This document shows, in pieces, positions 14,962-21,089 of a stretch of 21,089 nt of DNA. Source of the stretch: B8-G4 sp033720735 (GTDB lineage Bacteria; Bacteroidota; Bacteroidia; Chitinophagales; Saprospiraceae); contig JAWWBX010000044.1 of NCBI GenBank assembly GCA_033720735.1, positions 1 through 21,089 of the forward strand, written 5' to 3'. Position numbers and translations under genes: made by a program. A model generated the notes under the pieces. It was not told where the DNA came from. It saw only the letters and a list, made by a program, of their open reading frames with translations, and did not search any database. Position 1 is the stretch's first letter; each line of letters starts with the position of its first letter.

Positions 14962-14993
14962 TTGCCGTATGCCATCCGTCTTGAGTATCTTGT
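14962..14993 (+). promoter_or_regulatory. Candidate promoter TTG-N21-TATCTTGT
   Basis: TTG (14962-14964) and TATCTTGT (14986-14993) have the same 21-nt spacing as the ThuA-gene promoter. The box differs from TAnnTTTG at its last two bases. It ends 5 nt before ATG 14999, supporting that start and a leaderless message for the Cys-rich gene and ruvB. Confidence 0.4.
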
Positions 14994-14998
14994 CCGGG

Positions 14999-15583
14999 AT
15001 GTTACTGCACCGGCTGACACTCATCTCAATTCTCGCTGCCCTGGTTTTGTCAGGTGCATCAAAATGCGGTAAAGGAACGGACGGGTGCGACATGCGTGCC
15101 ACTGTCGTGGACATGACCGGCCTTGACGGATGCGGACGACTTCTTATCCTCGAAGACGGGCGCAAACTCCTGCCAACCAATTTGCATGCGACGCTGGCGG
15201 AAATGACAACGGATCAACAGGTGTCGATCTCCTTCAAGATCGTTGAAGACATGGCCAGCATTTGTATGGCGGAAGACCACATGGTGGAACTCACGTGTCT
15301 GGTGACCGTGGCGGCGGAGGGCCCGTGCCCCGAGATGGTCGACCCCTACCGGCCGTCGTGGTCGCTGACCGTGATGAAAGCCCTCGATCCCGAGCGTGTC
15401 GAGCGATTGACCACTGACAACGTCGATCTGTATCACTACGTCGGAAAAAGGGAGAGCCGGATCTACGACTGCTACGGCAATCTGCGCTGCCGCTACGCAA
15501 CTGACGCACGTGCAGACTGCGACGAAGTCTTCAGCACCGCCACGAGCACGACCATCATTTATGTATTAGATCAGACGCCATGA
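14999..15583 (+). CDS. Exported cysteine-rich protein of unknown function
   Basis: I do not recognise a named family. The 194-residue product has an N-terminal signal sequence (MLLHRLTLISILAALVLSGA) followed by a Cys-rich region: SKCGKGTDGCD, MTGLDGCGRLLILEDGRKLL, MASICMAEDHMVELTC and later EGPCPEM. The DGCG...LEDG...LxPxN pattern is one I recall from uncharacterised exported Bacteroidota proteins. The second half (RIYDCYGNLRCRYATDARAD with a further CDEVF) looks like a separate small domain. An upstream ATG at 14969 is possible, but 14999 starts the signal peptide and follows a -7-like box. Its stop overlaps the ruvB ATG (ATGA), so the two are probably one transcript, although no functional link is evident. 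Confidence 0.75.
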   Translation: MLLHRLTLISILAALVLSGASKCGKGTDGCDMRATVVDMTGLDGCGRLLILEDGRKLLPTNLHATLAEMTTDQQVSISFKIVEDMASICMAEDHMVELTCLVTVAAEGPCPEMVDPYRPSWSLTVMKALDPERVERLTTDNVDLYHYVGKRESRIYDCYGNLRCRYATDARADCDEVFSTATSTTIIYVLDQTP

Positions 15584-16611
15584 ACCAGCACCTGCAGCCT
15601 GACCGACATCAATTGTCTGACGACGACCGGCAATTTGAAAAGGCATTGCGTCCGGCGATGCTCGGCGAATTCTATGGCCAGCCCAAGATCGTCGAGAACC
15701 TGCAGATCTTCATTCAGGCGGCGAAGATGCGTGGGGAGGCCCTGGACCATGTGCTCCTGCATGGTCCGCCCGGGCTGGGGAAAACCACCCTTTCTCACAT
15801 CATTGCCAACGAGCTGGAAGCCACTTTGCGACTGAGTTCAGGCCCGGTGATCGAAAAACCCGGTGACCTTGCCGGCTTGCTGACCAACCTGCAGCCCGGA
15901 GACGTGCTCTTTATCGATGAGATCCACCGTCTCAACACCGTGGTCGAGGAGTATCTCTACTCGGCGATGGAGGACTACCGCATCGACATCATGATCGATT
16001 CGGGACCCAATGCGAGGTCGGTTCAGATCGGCCTCAATCCGTTTACCCTCGTTGGCGCCACCACACGCCTGGGTCTGATCACACCGCCGATGCGTGCGCG
16101 GTTCGGCATCAACTTTCACCTCGATTATTACGACATCCAGATATTGGATCGCATCATCAAGCGTTCGGCAGGCATCCTCGACATTCCGATCAAGGACGCG
16201 GGATCAATGGAGATCGCGCGCCGAAGTCGTGGCACCCCGCGGATCGCCAACGCCCTGTTGCGCCGGGTTCGTGATTTTGCACAGATCAAGGGAGACGGAG
16301 TGATCGACAAGGAGATCGCCGAATACGCTCTGACATCGCTCAACGTGGACAGCCTTGGACTGGACGAGATGGACAACCGGATCTTGTCGGCCATCATCGA
16401 GAAATTCAACGGGGGACCGGTCGGGATCACTACCATCGCCACCGCGGTCGGCGAAGAGAGCGGTACCATTGAGGAGGTCTACGAGCCGTTCCTGATCATG
16501 GAGGGGTTCATCCAGCGGACCCCCCGCGGACGCGAGGCGACGCCCAAGGCCTACAAGCATCTGGGCATCCCGCTGTCGCCGACAAAGGGCGGGAGTACCT
16601 TGTTTGATTAG
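15580..16611 (+). CDS. ruvB: Holliday junction branch migration DNA helicase RuvB
   Basis: RuvB is the hexameric AAA+ motor that, with RuvA, drives branch migration of Holliday junctions in recombination and repair. The 343-residue length is normal. Visible are Walker A GPPGLGKT (residues 62-69), Walker B FIDEIHRL (Asp113, Glu114), the sensor segment GATTRLGLITPPMRARFG with the arginine finger, SRGTPRIANALLRRVRDFA (sensor 2), and the C-terminal winged helix containing GGPVGITTIATAVGEESGTI and EGFIQRTPRGREAT. ruvA and ruvC are not in this window. It overlaps the preceding exported-protein gene by 4 bp. No clear terminator follows. Confidence 0.97.
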   Translation: MNQHLQPDRHQLSDDDRQFEKALRPAMLGEFYGQPKIVENLQIFIQAAKMRGEALDHVLLHGPPGLGKTTLSHIIANELEATLRLSSGPVIEKPGDLAGLLTNLQPGDVLFIDEIHRLNTVVEEYLYSAMEDYRIDIMIDSGPNARSVQIGLNPFTLVGATTRLGLITPPMRARFGINFHLDYYDIQILDRIIKRSAGILDIPIKDAGSMEIARRSRGTPRIANALLRRVRDFAQIKGDGVIDKEIAEYALTSLNVDSLGLDEMDNRILSAIIEKFNGGPVGITTIATAVGEESGTIEEVYEPFLIMEGFIQRTPRGREATPKAYKHLGIPLSPTKGGSTLFD

Positions 16612-16713
16612 TAGGCTTTTAGCTATTGGCCGTTGGCTGTTCTGTACTCTCTCTGCCGTTGCATGTCACAAAGGATCAACAGGTCATTCAACCCACAAAT
16701 GATTCCTTTGCCC

Positions 16714-16737
16714 TGAACACCTGAACACCTGAACACT
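16714..16737 (+). repeat. Tandem array of 8-bp unit TGAACACC (3 copies)
   Basis: Three consecutive units, TGAACACC, TGAACACC and TGAACACT. The same unit recurs about 130 bp downstream at 16843-16898. Confidence 0.85.
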
Positions 16738-16767
16738 GCCTCAACCCGCTCCCCCAACCACTGAAGG

Positions 16768-16788
16768 CCTGCCTGCCGGCAAGGCAGG
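16768..16788. repeat. GC-rich near-palindrome (CCTGCC ... GGCAGG)
   Basis: A 21-bp near-perfect palindrome with arms CCTGCC and GGCAGG around a core TGCCGGCA, broken by a single extra A. It resembles the dispersed intergenic palindromes found in many genomes; only one copy is in this window. Confidence 0.6.
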
Positions 16789-16842
16789 GACGGCCCTCCG
16801 CGTCAGAATCGCGATCAAAATGGATTCAAGATGATTCAGCAC

Positions 16843-16898
16843 TAAACACGTGAACACATGAACACATGAACACCTGAACACGTGAACACGTGAACACA
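16843..16898 (+). repeat. Tandem array of 8-bp unit TGAACAC(A/C/G) (7 copies)
   Basis: Seven consecutive 8-bp units: TAAACACG (degenerate), then TGAACAC followed by A, A, C, G, G, A. Only the last base varies among the six good copies. The array ends 3 bp before the 3' end of the DUF3467 gene. Confidence 0.9.
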
Positions 16899-16901
16899 AA
16901 A

Positions 16902-17219
16902 CTACGCCTGCGCCTTCGGCGTGTTGAAATTCATCGGCGGATACGGCATCTGTTCTTTATCCTCGATGCTTCCAAATTGTGCCTCGAACTTCTTGATATT
17001 GTCAGCCAGTGCCCGGAGCAGCCGTTTGGCGTGTGTCGGCGTGAGGATCACCCGTGACTTGACCTTGGCCTTGGGAACATTGGGCACCATCCGGATGAAG
17101 TCGACCACGAATTCAGACTGCGAATGCGAAATGATCGCCAGGTTGGAGTAAACGCCGTCGGCCACCTCTTCGGGGAGCTCGATATTGATCTGATTCTGTT
17201 GTTTTTTGCTTTCTGCCAT
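16902..17219 (-). CDS. DUF3467 domain-containing protein
   Basis: The 105-residue cytoplasmic protein fits DUF3467, a small family of unknown function common in Bacteroidota and some other phyla. Conserved parts are INIELPEEVADGVYSNLAII, SHSQSEFVVDFIRMVPNVPK, AKVKSRVILTPTHAKRLLRA and LADNIKKFEAQFGSI. It has no signal peptide, membrane segment or catalytic motif. It is transcribed alone from an AT-rich upstream region with a perfect -7 box. Its 3' end abuts the TGAACAC repeat array. Confidence 0.9.
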   Translation of the reverse strand: MAESKKQQNQINIELPEEVADGVYSNLAIISHSQSEFVVDFIRMVPNVPKAKVKSRVILTPTHAKRLLRALADNIKKFEAQFGSIEDKEQMPYPPMNFNTPKAQA

Positions 17220-17265
17220 GATGTTTTACTCTGCTTTCCGGTAAAGATCGTCAATTCACCTCAAC

Positions 17266-17273
17266 CAAACATA
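17266..17273 (-). promoter_or_regulatory. -7 box TATGTTTG upstream of the DUF3467 gene
   Basis: A perfect TAnnTTTG on the minus strand, 46 nt before the ATG at 17219. The upstream DNA (17274-17340) is almost entirely A/T, which could act as an UP-element-like region. Confidence 0.5.
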
Positions 17274-17280
17274 TTATGAT

Positions 17281-17300
17281 TAATTAATAATTATTAATTA
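17281..17300. repeat. 20-bp perfect AT-only palindrome
   Basis: TAATTAATAATTATTAATTA is its own reverse complement. It is followed by further TTATTAATT-like units up to about 17313. It lies between the divergent promoters of the DUF3467 gene and the small membrane protein gene. Confidence 0.7.
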
Positions 17301-17375
17301 TTGATTATTAATTGTTTATACATATTTATAGCTTTTTTTTGTTTCTAAAATTTCACTGTTTAGGATATTTTGACA

Positions 17376-17383
17376 TACATTTG
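17376..17383 (+). promoter_or_regulatory. -7 box TACATTTG upstream of the small membrane protein gene
   Basis: A perfect TAnnTTTG about 80 nt before the ATG at 17466, in AT-rich DNA. No clear -33 TTG is seen at the usual distance. Confidence 0.4.
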
Positions 17384-17465
17384 AATACTGAGTCACACGG
17401 AATTAAGCATTGTGATATAGGCTCTTATTTTGATATCAGGGCCAGTCACACCAAATCAATCCAGG

Positions 17466-17693
17466 ATGTCTCATGAACTATCCCATAAACAGGTACCACT
17501 GCCGGGTCTGAAACCCAGACACCGGATCAAGGATTCACTCCTGGTGGTCATCGTTTTTCTGATCGGATTGATCGGAACCTGCTACATCCTTCACTTCGCG
17601 CTGTCGCAGCAGTCTTCCAGTGGCTTTCACATGGACCACCCCGACGGAGCGGGTGAGGCCGAAGCTATCTACGTTACGACAACTGCTCAGTGA
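17466..17693 (+). CDS. Small single-pass membrane protein, unknown function
   Basis: I do not recognise this 75-residue protein. Residues 1-22 are polar and basic (PLPGLKPRHRIK), residues about 23-44 form one membrane helix (DSLLVVIVFLIGLIGTCYIL), and the remaining ~30 residues are acidic and His-containing (FHMDHPDGAGEAEAIY). By the positive-inside rule the N-terminus should be cytoplasmic. ATG 17466 was chosen over the in-frame TTG at 17430. It overlaps the 3' end of adenine deaminase on the other strand by 20 bp. Its presence as a gene is supported by the membrane pattern and the upstream -7 box only. Confidence 0.5.
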   Translation: MSHELSHKQVPLPGLKPRHRIKDSLLVVIVFLIGLIGTCYILHFALSQQSSSGFHMDHPDGAGEAEAIYVTTTAQ

Positions 17694-19302
17694 CGGCTAC
17701 CGGAACAAAGTGAAAATTCATCCCGTCGAATAATCCCTTGTCGCTCAATTTGAGGCGTGGGATCACCAGCAAAGCCATAAATGACAGCGTCATAAACGGA
17801 GCAGCAAGCGTGCTGCCCAGTGTCTCTTTTACAAAGCGATCGATCGCCGTATATGCGGCAGCCACTTGCCGGCCGTCCTGATCGCTCATCAGACCGGCAA
17901 CCGGAAGCGGCAGGACATGCTCTTCTCCCCCACCGATCGCGGCAATCCCGCCGCGCGCCTCGATGACCGCATTGACGACCGCCGCCAGGTCGGCATCATG
18001 TCGCCCCACTGCGACAATATTATGCGAGTCGTGGGCCACACTGGAAGCAATCGCTCCTGTCTGAAGGCCAAATCCCTGGATATAGGCGACCGCAGCCGGC
18101 ACATCCTCGTAGCGGTTGATCACCGCAATCTTCAGGATATCGGCGTCCTCCTCCGTTACCGTCGTAGCGTCCAGCACGCGCTCTTCCGTCACCAGTGCGC
18201 CGTCGATGGCACCGATCACCCGGAGCTGACCGGACGGGACTTCAAGTGCGAAGTCACTGGCCGACCTGGGGGATGCAGCAAACTTGTTCTCGACCTGCAC
18301 CGGTATCGCAGGCAACCGCACACCTTCACGATCAAAGACCACCTTGCCATCGATCACCGTCTGTATGATCTCCAGGCTTTCCATGTCCTTCACTTCGATG
18401 AAATCAGCAGGATCTCCCGGCTGGAGGGTACCGACAGGGATCTCGTAGTGCTCCACCGGATTGATGCACGCGGCCTGCAGCACATCAAACAGCCCGCACC
18501 CTTCCTGAAGGGCCCGGCGAACCAGTGCGTTGATATGACCGATTGCCAGGTCATCGGGATGCTTGTCATCAGAACAGAGCATGACCATCGACGGAAACTG
18601 GCTGATCAGCGGGTGCAGGGCGTCAAAATTCCTGGCGGCGCTTCCCTCACGGATGATGATCTTCATCCCTTGTTCCAATTTGAAGGCCGCCTCTTCATAG
18701 CTGACACATTCGTGGTCGGTGCTGATGCCCGCGCGGATGTAACGCACGGCAGCATCGCCCACCACGCCTGGGGCGTGACCGTCGACAGGCTTTCCGAGCT
18801 GATGTGCGTGGCGGATCTTGGCCAGCACTTCCGGATCGTCGGTCAATACCCCGGGATAATTCATCATTTCGGCCAGATACCAGATATCGTCGCGCTCCAG
18901 CAGGCCGAGAATGGCCAGGCTGTCGATCGTGGCTCCCGCCGTTTCGAAGTGCGTCGCCGGCACGCAGGATGGCGCACCAAAGAAGAACTTGAACGGGGTC
19001 AGTGCCGCATTGTCAAGCATATATTCCACGCCCGCCACTCCCAGCACATTGGCGATCTCATGCGGATCTGAAACCGTCGCCACGGTCCCGTGCGGCACCG
19101 CCATGCGCGCAAACTCCGAAGGGACCAGCATCGAACTCTCGATGTGGACATGGGCATCAATTAACCCCGGAAGAATGTATGACGCAGTATCACGTTCCTG
19201 ACCAGTGCGTTGGACGCTCACGATCCGGCCACCCTGCATCCCGACCTTCCCAAAGTCGATACGACGGTTGCGGATGTCGACAATATTGGCTTCAATGATC
19301 AT
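17674..19302 (-). CDS. ade: Adenine deaminase
   Basis: The enzyme deaminates adenine to hypoxanthine in purine salvage and degradation, and belongs to the amidohydrolase superfamily with a binuclear metal site. The 542-residue product has ILPGLIDAHVHIESSM (metal ligands His51, His53, with Glu55 conserved), GTVATVSDPHEIANVLG, FFFGAPSCVPATHFETAG, DGHAPGVVG, GISTDHECVSYEEA and MLCSDDKHPDDL, all typical of Ade. The C-terminal domain includes SVAHDSHNIVAVG and IGGGEEHVLPLPVAGLMS, present in bacterial Ade. ATG 19302 gives the normal N-terminus (MIIEANIVDIRNRRI); the frame extends back to 19437 but without homology that I can see, and would overlap the divergent PspC gene. Confidence 0.95.
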   Translation of the reverse strand: MIIEANIVDIRNRRIDFGKVGMQGGRIVSVQRTGQERDTASYILPGLIDAHVHIESSMLVPSEFARMAVPHGTVATVSDPHEIANVLGVAGVEYMLDNAALTPFKFFFGAPSCVPATHFETAGATIDSLAILGLLERDDIWYLAEMMNYPGVLTDDPEVLAKIRHAHQLGKPVDGHAPGVVGDAAVRYIRAGISTDHECVSYEEAAFKLEQGMKIIIREGSAARNFDALHPLISQFPSMVMLCSDDKHPDDLAIGHINALVRRALQEGCGLFDVLQAACINPVEHYEIPVGTLQPGDPADFIEVKDMESLEIIQTVIDGKVVFDREGVRLPAIPVQVENKFAASPRSASDFALEVPSGQLRVIGAIDGALVTEERVLDATTVTEEDADILKIAVINRYEDVPAAVAYIQGFGLQTGAIASSVAHDSHNIVAVGRHDADLAAVVNAVIEARGGIAAIGGGEEHVLPLPVAGLMSDQDGRQVAAAYTAIDRFVKETLGSTLAAPFMTLSFMALLVIPRLKLSDKGLFDGMNFHFVPVAVTEQLS

Positions 19303-19408
19303 CGCTTGCGAAGATTCTGACTGCAAGAAAACCAAATTGGCCGATTTTGACCGGGTCTCCTGCCAGGGCATTGGCGGCAAATCCGCGTATTCATTATTTT
19401 TACCTGAC

Positions 19409-19648
19409 ATGCGCCACCTGCTGGACTCGATCATCAACTACTTCCGCAATATCGTGGAGCGCTCCGCCTTCGGGGTGTGTCAGGATATTGGCGAACGAAT
19501 TGGTATCCAGGCCTCGCGGATTCGCCTCTACTTTATCTACACCAGCTTCATCACCTTTGGTTCTCCGCTGATCCTGTACCTGGTCCTGGCGTTCTGGAAG
19601 AATATCCGCAAGTACTTCACCCGCACCCGGGACATGATCTGGGATTAA
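19409..19648 (+). CDS. PspC domain-containing membrane protein
   Basis: The 79-residue protein matches the PspC domain, named after the phage-shock protein that senses inner-membrane stress. FGVCQDIGERIGIQASRIRL is the conserved N-terminal motif, followed by a membrane helix (YFIYTSFITFGSPLILYLVL) and a basic tail (KNIRKYFTRTRD). Proteins this small consist of the domain only and are common in Bacteroidota. No other psp gene is near, so a role in the classic Psp response cannot be assumed. ATG 19409 starts a short amphipathic leader (MRHLLDSIINYFRNI); the frame continues upstream to 19205 but that part is antisense to ade. Confidence 0.85.
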   Translation: MRHLLDSIINYFRNIVERSAFGVCQDIGERIGIQASRIRLYFIYTSFITFGSPLILYLVLAFWKNIRKYFTRTRDMIWD

Positions 19649-19683
19649 CCCATCCCCTACCGATTGGTAGCATCAGTGGGTCG

Positions 19684-20352
19684 CTAGTTCTGGAAGGCGT
19701 AGGCAATGATGTTGGCGCCCATTTTGAGTGCCGCGAGACGTACTTCTTCGGGATCCTTATGCACTTCCTGGTCCTCCCAGCCATCACCCAGATCACATTC
19801 ATAGGTGTAATAGCAGACGAGTCGCCCCTCCCAAAACAAACCAAAGCCCTGCGGAGGTTGCTCATCGTGCTTGTGCACCTTGGGCAGGCCATTCGGGAAT
19901 TTGAACGCCTGGTGGTAGATCGGATGGTCGAATGGCAATTCGACAAACTCCGTCTCCGGAAAGACCTTCTTCATCGCCACCCGCACAAAGGGATCCATCC
20001 CGTAGTTATCGTCGATATGCAGGAAGCCCCCGGCGATCAGGTAGGTACGCAGGTTGGATGCCTCGATATCCGAGAACACCACGTTGCCATGGCCGGTCAT
20101 GTGTACGAACGGATAGTTGAACAGGTCGGCACTGCCCACTTCAACGGTCGCGTAATCCGGATCAAAGTTGGTGTTGATGACCTGGTTGCAAAATTCCGCG
20201 AGGTTGGTCAGGGAGGTGGGATTGGCATACCAATCGCCGCCCCCGTGGTATTTGAGCAAGGCCATCTTGAGCGCTGCCGGGCTCGGTGACCAACTGGAGG
20301 CACCCATCAGAATGGCAACGGTGGCAAGCAGGCAGATCAATCTTCGCATCAT
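19684..20352 (-). CDS. DUF4159 domain-containing exported protein
   Basis: DUF4159 is a family of unknown function with a flavodoxin or glutamine-amidotransferase-like pattern. The 222-residue product starts with a signal peptide (MMRRLICLLATVAILMGASS) and shows KYHGGGDWYANPTSLTNLAE, TVEVGSADLFNYPFVHMTGH, LRTYLIAGGFLHIDDNYGMD, and a late segment LVCYYTYECDLGDGWED, all recurrent in this family. ATG 20352 was preferred because it begins the signal sequence and lies 5 nt after the rsmE stop; the longer frame to 20451 overlaps rsmE. It is the second gene of an rsmE-DUF4159 operon. No active-site residues can be assigned with confidence. Confidence 0.88.
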   Translation of the reverse strand: MMRRLICLLATVAILMGASSWSPSPAALKMALLKYHGGGDWYANPTSLTNLAEFCNQVINTNFDPDYATVEVGSADLFNYPFVHMTGHGNVVFSDIEASNLRTYLIAGGFLHIDDNYGMDPFVRVAMKKVFPETEFVELPFDHPIYHQAFKFPNGLPKVHKHDEQPPQGFGLFWEGRLVCYYTYECDLGDGWEDQEVHKDPEEVRLAALKMGANIIAYAFQN

Positions 20353-20357
20353 CGTTA

Positions 20358-21056
20358 TTATACTGTATTCAGTGCTGCAATGGCCGCAACGGCAAACACG
20401 GCGGCGGTTTCCGTCCGGAGGCGCTGGCTGCCGAAATGGACCGGTGTCCATCCCGCCTTGCGCGCTGACTCCATCTCTTCCTCGGTAAAATCACCTTCCG
20501 GGCCGATCAGAATTACAACGTCGCTTCCGGCTTTGTAGTGCGCGCCCAAAGGTACGCTTTCCGGCGACCGCGTGGCCAGATAGCCGGCCGCACCTTCATG
20601 GGATGCCATCACCTGTTTGACCAGCTGAGGTGCGGTGAGCTCGGGTAAGAACAGGCGCTCCGACTGCTTCATGGCAGAGATCAGGATCTTCTGCACCCTC
20701 GCTCTGTTCATTTTTAATCGCTCCGACCGGGCACAAATGAGCGGGACCACCCGGTGCACCCCGAGTTCGGTCATTTTCTCGAAGGCCCACTCCATGCGCT
20801 TCATATTCTTGGTGAGTGCGGTCGCAATGGTGATCCGGGGTGAGGTCCGGGCGGCAAACTGGTGGTCGGTGATCCGGACCCGCGCTTCATGCTTCCCGGC
20901 CTGGACAATGACCCCTTGATAACAGCCCCCCTGGCCATCCGTAACGTGGATGGCATCACCGAGACCTTTGCGCAGGACCCGGGTGATATGATGGAGCTCT
21001 TCCCCCTTCAGGATAGCTTCGGAATGCAGGATATCGGGTATGTAGAACAGCTCCAT
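20358..21056 (-). CDS. rsmE: 16S rRNA (uracil(1498)-N(3))-methyltransferase RsmE
   Basis: RsmE methylates U1498 of 16S rRNA in the 30S subunit using S-adenosylmethionine. It is a SPOUT-class methyltransferase with a C-terminal knot. The 232-residue product has an N-terminal PUA-like part (LHHITRVLRKGLGDAIHVTD), KNMKRMEWAFEKMTELGVHR, PLICARSERLKMNRARVQKI, SAMKQSERLFLPEL, and the knot motifs VVILIGPEGDFTEEEME and FGSQRLRTETAAVFAVAAI. The start at 21056 fits the usual MELFYIPD-like beginning. It precedes the DUF4159 gene by 5 nt. Confidence 0.95.
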   Translation of the reverse strand: MELFYIPDILHSEAILKGEELHHITRVLRKGLGDAIHVTDGQGGCYQGVIVQAGKHEARVRITDHQFAARTSPRITIATALTKNMKRMEWAFEKMTELGVHRVVPLICARSERLKMNRARVQKILISAMKQSERLFLPELTAPQLVKQVMASHEGAAGYLATRSPESVPLGAHYKAGSDVVILIGPEGDFTEEEMESARKAGWTPVHFGSQRLRTETAAVFAVAAIAALNTV

Positions 21057-21089
21057 TGCGTCGATCGGCTAAAATGAGGATTCCATCCA

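Larger units (their letters stand above)
16612..16901. other. 290-bp repeat-rich intergenic region
   Basis: No gene is seen between ruvB and the DUF3467 gene, which are convergent. The region begins with TTAGCTATTGGCCGTTGGCT, a short repetitive motif. It also contains two arrays of an 8-bp unit and a palindrome, listed separately. Confidence 0.5.

Noticed and set aside
16843..16898. Possible CRISPR array
   Set aside because: The period is 8 bp with only one variable base per unit; there are no spacers and no cas genes.
17866..19071. 401-codon open frame on the plus strand inside ade
   Set aside because: It is antisense to a clearly recognised adenine deaminase, has no domain, and has a His/Arg-rich composition typical of a shadow frame in GC-rich DNA.

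Overview
The window looks like chromosomal DNA of a moderately GC-rich member of the Bacteroidota, probably of the Saprospiria/Lewinella kind. That is an inference. It rests on a type IX secretion C-terminal sorting domain (8572-7847), repeated TAnnTTTG-like -7 promoter boxes just upstream of start codons, a folK-deoxynucleoside kinase pair, an SDR-type threonine dehydrogenase with kbl, and DUF3467 and DUF4159 proteins. There is no phage, plasmid, transposon, CRISPR array, rRNA or tRNA that I can support. Most genes are housekeeping or metabolic.

Layout. 1-1209: an open frame whose first ~80 codons are a lytic-transglycosylase (SLT) fragment of distinctly higher GC, joined in frame to the C-terminal two thirds of a sodium:alanine symporter; this is most likely an assembly chimera or recombination junction. 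1267-4268: folK, a deoxynucleoside kinase (4-bp overlap) and sppA with its own leaderless-type promoter. 4347-5430: a MarR regulator and a YceI-family periplasmic protein, preceded by candidate operator palindromes and followed by a strong bidirectional terminator. 5583-6869 (-): type II NADH dehydrogenase, divergent from a LON-substrate-binding-domain protein (7163-7798). 7847-8572 (-): a secreted protein with a TIMP/netrin-like N-terminus and a T9SS tail.

9052-13817: an amino-acid catabolic block, with a lipoprotein gamma-glutamyltransferase, then L-threonine 3-dehydrogenase (4 nt downstream) and glycine C-acetyltransferase. tdh and kbl together turn threonine into glycine and acetyl-CoA, yet an opposite-strand Tat-exported ThuA-like protein sits between them. 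kbl is translationally coupled to a small TerB-like helical protein, which is followed 1 nt later by an SDR protein lacking the catalytic Tyr and Lys. 14999-16611: a Cys-rich exported protein of unknown function overlapping ruvB by 4 bp.

16612-17465: intergenic DNA rich in short repeats (8-bp TGAACACN arrays, a CCTGCC palindrome, a 20-bp AT palindrome) around a DUF3467 gene. 17466-21056: a small membrane protein, adenine deaminase (-), a PspC-domain membrane protein (+), and an rsmE-DUF4159 operon (-).

I did not find a convincing undescribed multi-gene system. The best second-look items are the SLT/symporter junction, the TIMP-like T9SS protein, the SDR with Ser/Arg in place of Tyr/Lys, the 8-bp repeat arrays, and the MarR operator candidates.
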